Positions 5,610 through 9,697 of a stretch of 9,697 nucleotides of DNA are shown here, one piece after another. The DNA comes from Desulfobacteraceae bacterium (GTDB lineage: Bacteria > Desulfobacterota > Desulfobacteria > Desulfobacterales > Desulfatirhabdiaceae). Location: contig DAIEFO010000061.1 of assembly GCA_027325475.1 (NCBI GenBank), positions 1 to 9,697 of the forward strand, in the 5' to 3' direction. The first letter of the stretch is position 1, and each line of letters starts with the position of its first letter. Position numbers and translations under genes: made by a program. The notes beneath the pieces were generated by a model. That model searched no databases, was not told where the DNA came from, and saw only the letters and a program-made list of their open reading frames with translations.

Positions 5610-8285
5610 TTGAAAAAAGGATTGTGGATTTTTCTCGTTTTTGCATTGTTATATTCTGGATGGCCGGACGTTGTAAATGCCACAGAACCGCCTGCCAAGG
5701 GCGCGCTGGATATGGCGATTTTGGTGGATCGCTCCGGCTCCATGAAAGGGGTGCAAAATAACATGGCGCTTGCCTTGATCCAATTTATCATTGATCAGAC
5801 TTTTTTTTTCCAGGACGATGTCCGCCTGGTGCTGATCCCTTTTTCCGACAAAGCTCAGTCACAGCCCCAGCAAGGGTTTTTTACCGATGTGGAACCGGCT
5901 TTGGTCGCAGCCGGGAAACTGCCCGACCCATCCGGAGGTACCGATATAGAGGCGGCACTTGAAACCGGCCAGCAGCGTCTGGCCCCTTTTGACGGGCAAC
6001 GCAACAAGATCGCGGTCATGATGACAGATGGCAAACCCGAGCCCAGTCCATCCGATGCCCGCCGTTTTCCCAAAACAGCCGAGAAGATCAGCAACAAATG
6101 TGGGAAGCCTGGCACTCCTAATTATTCAGGTTGTGTCCAGCCATTTCTGGATCAAATCAGTAAGGAAAGCATGGATACCATCGTCAATGTGCTGATTCCG
6201 GCGTTTGCGGGCAAAATGCCGCTGTACACGATCGCCCTTGCCGGAGGTTCGATAAACCGGGAGTTTCTGGAAGCCTGCTCCCGGATATCGACCCAACGAA
6301 ACGACGCATTTCAGATAGTCGAACGCCAGAACCTGATCACCGCAGCCAACGTGCTCATCCCAAAGGGCCAGAATGTCATCAATATCTACCAGAGACAGGT
6401 TGATGAACGTCGTTCGGCGCCAGTTGAAGATACCTTCCGGCTTCCCCTGTCGCTGAAGCGTGTCCGGTTTGTGGTTAACTACCTGGACCCTGGCATCCGG
6501 GAAGGCGAAATCGCCATTGAAATTCACTTGCCAAACGGACAGATTCTGCGAAATTCAGGCGCTGAAAGCAGCCTTTTTTCCGCCCGCGCCGCGGACGGTT
6601 CCCTGGTTTTTCAGCGACTGATTCTGTCCACGCCGGTTCCCTTTGGCGATGGCAAGGTGGTTGTCAAACGAACGGCGGGCGGAGCCCTGCCGCGTATGCT
6701 GATTGTGGCGGAAGGCATCATGACGGAAGGCGCTTTCCGGATAACGCTGACCCCGCCTCAGCCCGAAGCCGGAGACAATCTGATTATTGACGCCCGCATC
6801 GAGGAAAGTGGACGCGTAATCCCAGCAGAAGCCATCCGCGGCAAGATATACGCCCCGGACGGCAAATCCGTGGATATCTCCCTGGATAAAAAACCGGATG
6901 GAACATTTCAAAAAACATACCCCATTCCGGATGGCGCCCGCGGCAGGCATATTCTGACCCTTATGGCTGTTCTGAACAGCAAGTTGAACCAGAACATTTC
7001 CGGACAGACTGAGTTTACGGTTTCCCCCCCCAATCCGGTGGTACTGCTACCGGAGATCCCCTTTGGTGGTGGAGAGGGCGTCAGCCAGGCTCCGGATGCA
7101 CTGATTTTCTCGCCCCTGGGGTGTAACCGTCTGGATTACACCATCAGTAAAATCCGCATCCTCAATGAAGCCAAAAAATCGGCCCCGGTCAGCATCACGA
7201 TCAGTCCGCTGACCAGCAATGAAGGACAGGTGCTGGATCCGCGCAAATGGATTGCCATTACGCCGTCACCTGCCGGCGTAACCGCTGCTGGCGCGCCATT
7301 TACCTTTAACCTTAAGGCGCTGGTTCCCAAAAATATTCCCGGCGATCTGGAAAATGCCACATATCGGGGGACACTGAACATCGAATGCCCGGATGCCGGA
7401 CTGCAAACCATTCCGGTCGTTCTGCCAATCCACATCCCCTCTTTTACCGATTTGCCAAAACGCATTGAGATGACGGCGTACTGGCGGGTTCCGACCACCC
7501 TTACCCGGAGTCTGTCGGTCAAAGCCGATGGCGACTGCGCCATTAACGGCAAACTGATCTGCAATCAGAATTTCCAGGACAAGAAAGAAAATTTCATCGA
7601 AGCCGCCAGCCTGAGTCTTAACAGCCCCAAACCCGATTTTTCGCTTGATAAAGGCAGCAGCGCCAGCGTTTCGATGGAAGCAACTCTTGGAAATCTTCCG
7701 GTCGGTCGTTATGCCAGTCAGGTTTATCTGGACGGGGATATTACCCGTGACGCCGTGCTTCCGGTGGAGGTGATTGTTCCGGCGCCTTCGTGGAACCCCT
7801 GGCCGTACAAGGGGCCGGGATACCGGGGAAACGTTCTGCAAGTCCTGCATCTTTTGGGCATTCTTCTTCTGCTTCTGGGATTTATACGGCAACTGGCTGC
7901 AAGACCATTTCTGCGGTTCAGACGCGGGACTTCGTGGTTCGGGAGCCCGAACATGCCAATTTCAATAACAGATCCGAGAAGTAACTCGAATTTATTCCGC
8001 ATCACACAATCTTCGAATGGTGGCGGATGGTCACTTCAACCGACAGGATCCGCCATTGTGTCGCTCAATGAGGAGCAAATTATGGGCAGTGCCGATGTCT
8101 TTCAAAACGATCAGATTCGATGCGTGGGATTTTCATTTAATGTCCGTCAGATGACTACCGGCGGAATTGCTCTGGGAACCCTGGACAGCCCCTTTCCGGA
8201 AGTCATATTCCGAAGACCGGGCCAATGGATGACTCTGGGCGCAGGATTGGTAGGGTTCGGTCAGATACTGACCTGGATTTTTTGA
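5610..8285 (+). CDS. Exported, membrane-anchored von Willebrand A protein
   Basis: This 891-residue protein begins at TTG. Residues 1-24 are a Sec signal peptide: Lys-Lys, a hydrophobic core (Leu-Trp-Ile-Phe-Leu-Val-Phe-Ala-Leu-Leu), and a Val-Asn-Ala cleavage site near 24/25. A vWA domain follows (about 33-240) with a complete metal-ion-dependent adhesion site: Asp40-Arg-Ser42-Gly-Ser44, Thr111 in Gly-Gly-Thr-Asp, and Asp140 in Met-Thr-Asp-Gly. It should therefore bind a divalent metal and a protein ligand. The next 500 residues are strand-rich, Ig-like modules with scattered cysteines. One membrane helix spans about 742-764 (Val-Leu-His-Leu-Leu-Gly-Ile-Leu and on) and is followed by Arg-rich Arg-Phe-Leu-Arg-Phe-Arg-Arg, so the N-terminal part faces the periplasm. 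About 105 residues of strand-rich cytoplasmic domain follow. The last 20 residues are hydrophobic (Leu-Gly-Ala-Gly-Leu-Val-Gly-Phe-Gly) and may form a second membrane segment. Its place between the radical SAM and tubulin-like genes suggests that it ties the cytoplasmic machine to the envelope. Confidence 0.93.
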   Translation: MKKGLWIFLVFALLYSGWPDVVNATEPPAKGALDMAILVDRSGSMKGVQNNMALALIQFIIDQTFFFQDDVRLVLIPFSDKAQSQPQQGFFTDVEPALVAAGKLPDPSGGTDIEAALETGQQRLAPFDGQRNKIAVMMTDGKPEPSPSDARRFPKTAEKISNKCGKPGTPNYSGCVQPFLDQISKESMDTIVNVLIPAFAGKMPLYTIALAGGSINREFLEACSRISTQRNDAFQIVERQNLITAANVLIPKGQNVINIYQRQVDERRSAPVEDTFRLPLSLKRVRFVVNYLDPGIREGEIAIEIHLPNGQILRNSGAESSLFSARAADGSLVFQRLILSTPVPFGDGKVVVKRTAGGALPRMLIVAEGIMTEGAFRITLTPPQPEAGDNLIIDARIEESGRVIPAEAIRGKIYAPDGKSVDISLDKKPDGTFQKTYPIPDGARGRHILTLMAVLNSKLNQNISGQTEFTVSPPNPVVLLPEIPFGGGEGVSQAPDALIFSPLGCNRLDYTISKIRILNEAKKSAPVSITISPLTSNEGQVLDPRKWIAITPSPAGVTAAGAPFTFNLKALVPKNIPGDLENATYRGTLNIECPDAGLQTIPVVLPIHIPSFTDLPKRIEMTAYWRVPTTLTRSLSVKADGDCAINGKLICNQNFQDKKENFIEAASLSLNSPKPDFSLDKGSSASVSMEATLGNLPVGRYASQVYLDGDITRDAVLPVEVIVPAPSWNPWPYKGPGYRGNVLQVLHLLGILLLLLGFIRQLAARPFLRFRRGTSWFGSPNMPISITDPRSNSNLFRITQSSNGGGWSLQPTGSAIVSLNEEQIMGSADVFQNDQIRCVGFSFNVRQMTTGGIALGTLDSPFPEVIFRRPGQWMTLGAGLVGFGQILTWIF

Positions 8286-8295
8286 TAAAAAATTG

Positions 8296-8318
8296 TTCAA
8301 CTCAGTGGTTGAGCTGAA
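8296..8318 (+). promoter_or_regulatory. Inverted repeat between vWA and tubulin-like genes
   Basis: TTCAACTCA (8296-8304) and TGAGCTGAA (8310-8318) can pair over 8 of 9 positions around a 5-base loop (GTGGT). No run of T follows, so a classic intrinsic terminator is unlikely. It sits in the only gap larger than 24 bases within the cluster and upstream of a strong ribosome site. It could be an mRNA-stability or processing element that sets the ratio of the two products; this is untested. Confidence 0.35.
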
Positions 8319-8330
8319 GAAAATCTTTCA

Positions 8331-8340
8331 CAGGGAGGAA
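8331..8340 (+). promoter_or_regulatory. Strong ribosome binding site of the tubulin-like gene
   Basis: CAGGGAGGAA ends 3 bases before the ATG at 8344, with the GGAGG core 5 bases from it. It fixes the start of the tubulin-like gene. It is among the strongest sites in the window, in keeping with a filament subunit that would be needed in many copies. Confidence 0.8.
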
Positions 8341-8343
8341 TAG

Positions 8344-9697
8344 ATGAATGCTGACCATTTGCCGCCGGTGAATGTCACCCAAGATATGCCGCTGCGGGAT
8401 ACCTTGATCATTGGATGCGGCGGATTCGGTATTTTAGCAGCCGCCTATGTGCGCGCGAGGCTCAGCAAGTTTCTGGAGGTGAATAACTTGAAGCGCATCC
8501 GGTTTCTAGGCATCGACACGATGACAAGTCTGGAAACTGGTAAGTATGATATTCTGAAATATTTCAATCAAGATGATTTGACGTCGCTTTCTGCGGCAAG
8601 CAATATTCGCGATATCCTGTTAAATCCCAAAAACTTTCCGGATATTACCCAGAGCCTGCCGGATTTGGATGAAATCAGTGAAACAGGCATAAAAAGACTC
8701 CTTGAAATCATAGACCCTCCTGAGGGTGCGGGTACGCAAAGGCTGTATTCCCGGCTATGCCTTCGGTCACTGGCAGGCAATATCGACAATATTTCAAAAA
8801 AAATAAGCGCCCTATTTACCGGAGATGATTTCAGTCCAAAAAATTCCGGTCCCCCGGTCATCACCAAAGAACCCGTTAACTGGACACACATTTTTTTAAT
8901 CTCTTCCCTTTACGGCGGGACGGGTTCGGGTATTTTTCTGGATGTCGCAGCCATCTGCCGTACCCTTGGCAAGTTAAATAATGATCGCACCACTTTTATC
9001 ACGGGGCTGTTTTTCCTGCCTTCTTTCCTCGACTCGAGACATTCCCATCAATTTCAAGCCCAGAGTTATGCTTCGCTGAAAGAGATAGACCACTATCTGT
9101 CCGGGAATCCATTACAATGGTCCTATCCAAACGGGTTGAAAATTGATATCAGCAATGGGGATGCCAGAGACAAGCTGTTCAATATGGTCTTTCTGATGGA
9201 TACGCCGGATCAGGCAGGCAAACTTCGAGGCAGCGATGAGGCCAGACGCTGTCAGTTGGCAGAATCAGGCGCTGACTTGATTTTTCACCTTTGCGCAACT
9301 GGCATTGGTCAAAATTTTTTTGCCAGACATGTGGACATGGCCAGTAGCCGGGCCAGATTCATTACCATGTATCCGGAATTGACCCGCGATGAAAAAGACC
9401 AGCGCATTCAAAAAGAACAACGCATTACGGCATATTCGGCAGCACATTTTAAAACCGTGGGCGTGGATCAGGAAGTTGGAAGGGAATTTCTTTTAGCTCG
9501 CTATGCTGTAGATCTTTTTGAAAGCTGCTTTGGAAGCAGCGGCATGGATTACTCCGCAGCAGATAAGATTATTAAAGGCTTTGCCGCAGATCCACCGCTT
9601 TCAGAAATTCTCGGATTAACTTATGATGCGCTTCTGGCGCGATATCGAAGTATTACCATTCAACCCGTTGGATTCAGCCCCGAAACGCCGGTATTGA
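8344..9697 (+). CDS. Tubulin/FtsZ-superfamily (Tubulin_2-like) GTPase, 3' end outside window
   Basis: The frame stays open from ATG 8344 to the last base, giving 451 residues of a longer protein. Asp-Thr-Leu-Ile-Ile-Gly-Cys-Gly-Gly-Phe-Gly (Gly24 to Gly29) matches the first strand and nucleotide loop of tubulin-like proteins, and Phe-Leu-Gly-Ile-Asp-Thr (Asp58) matches their Ala-Ile-Asp-Thr-Asp strand. Ile-Phe-Leu-Ile-Ser-Ser-Leu-Tyr-Gly-Gly-Thr-Gly-Ser-Gly (Gly191 to Gly196) is the tubulin signature loop that binds GTP phosphates, in the GGTGSG form typical of Pfam's tubulin-like family and not FtsZ's GGGTGTG. Between these lies a long helical insert (about 65-180). A later strand Asn-Met-Val-Phe-Leu-Met-Asp-Thr fits the fold. 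No FtsZ-type catalytic T7 loop (Asn-x-Asp) is apparent in the visible part. It is expected to be a cytoplasmic GTPase that may polymerise. It lies downstream of the membrane-anchored vWA protein, its likely partner. It is not FtsZ itself: the spacing and insert differ. Confidence 0.88.
   Translation, partial: MNADHLPPVNVTQDMPLRDTLIIGCGGFGILAAAYVRARLSKFLEVNNLKRIRFLGIDTMTSLETGKYDILKYFNQDDLTSLSAASNIRDILLNPKNFPDITQSLPDLDEISETGIKRLLEIIDPPEGAGTQRLYSRLCLRSLAGNIDNISKKISALFTGDDFSPKNSGPPVITKEPVNWTHIFLISSLYGGTGSGIFLDVAAICRTLGKLNNDRTTFITGLFFLPSFLDSRHSHQFQAQSYASLKEIDHYLSGNPLQWSYPNGLKIDISNGDARDKLFNMVFLMDTPDQAGKLRGSDEARRCQLAESGADLIFHLCATGIGQNFFARHVDMASSRARFITMYPELTRDEKDQRIQKEQRITAYSAAHFKTVGVDQEVGREFLLARYAVDLFESCFGSSGMDYSAADKIIKGFAADPPLSEILGLTYDALLARYRSITIQPVGFSPETPVL

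Noticed and set aside
5801..5809. Run of nine T in the vWA gene as a slippage switch or terminator
   Set aside because: It encodes Phe-Phe-Phe in a hydrophobic strand of the vWA domain, and no GC-rich stem precedes it. It could slip, but nothing else suggests regulation.
7266..7892. Long minus-strand open frame (208 codons) inside the vWA gene
   Set aside because: It lies fully within a well-supported gene whose domains are clear. The translation is low-complexity and Arg/Gly-rich with no recognisable motif. Other minus-strand frames at 7136-7564, 6126-6527 and 6555-6950 are rejected for the same reason.
7980..8220. FHA domain in the cytoplasmic tail of the vWA protein
   Set aside because: The strand pattern is suggestive, but the Gly-Arg, Ser and His residues that mark FHA domains are not visible, so no domain name is given.
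8296..8318. Intrinsic terminator after the vWA gene
   Set aside because: The stem has a mismatch and no T run follows. The next gene starts 26 bases later with a strong ribosome site, so read-through is expected.

Overview
The window holds eight genes, all on the + strand, packed like one operon. The gaps run from 58 bases down to 1 base, and one pair of genes overlaps by 44 bases. Both outer genes run off the window, so neither the operon promoter nor its terminator is visible. No RNA genes, insertion sequences, CRISPR arrays or attachment sites were seen, and no gene-free stretch exceeds 60 bases. The host looks like a Gram-negative bacterium: there is a Sec-type signal peptide on a protein with a large exported domain, the Shine-Dalgarno sites are strong, and the GC content is moderate. 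Desulfobacterota (old Deltaproteobacteria) would fit, but this is an impression from style and not a marker-based call.

Layout. Bases 1-1185: the end of a helical, coiled-coil protein of unknown function. Bases 1142-1360: a 72-residue protein of unknown function ending in Pro-Asp-Pro-Cys-Val. Bases 1373-3352: an AAA+ ATPase with one intact ATPase module in its second half and a degenerate, ATPase-like first half. Bases 3377-4450: a protein whose first 120 residues read like the double-psi beta-barrel of Cdc48/p97-type N-domains, with a very acidic tail. Bases 4463-4696: a 77-residue coiled-coil protein. Bases 4712-5608: a radical SAM enzyme resembling AmrS and pyruvate-formate-lyase-activating enzymes. 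Bases 5610-8285: an exported, membrane-anchored von Willebrand A (vWA) protein with an intact metal site. Bases 8344 to the end: the N-terminal 451 residues of a tubulin/FtsZ-superfamily protein (Tubulin_2-like) with a Gly-Gly-Thr-Gly-Ser-Gly loop.

How the parts may work together (inference). A cytoplasmic tubulin-like GTPase may polymerise at, or be tethered to, the membrane through the short cytoplasmic tail of the vWA protein, whose large outer part faces the periplasm. The AAA+ ATPase would remodel or disassemble the complex, using the barrel protein and the coiled-coil proteins as separate adaptors. The radical SAM enzyme may modify one of the partners. From memory, comparative-genomics work by Makarova and Koonin (2010) predicted membrane-remodelling systems that combine an FtsZ-like protein with a vWA protein. 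The AAA+/barrel/radical SAM composition here looks like a distinct or little-described version and is the main point of interest.
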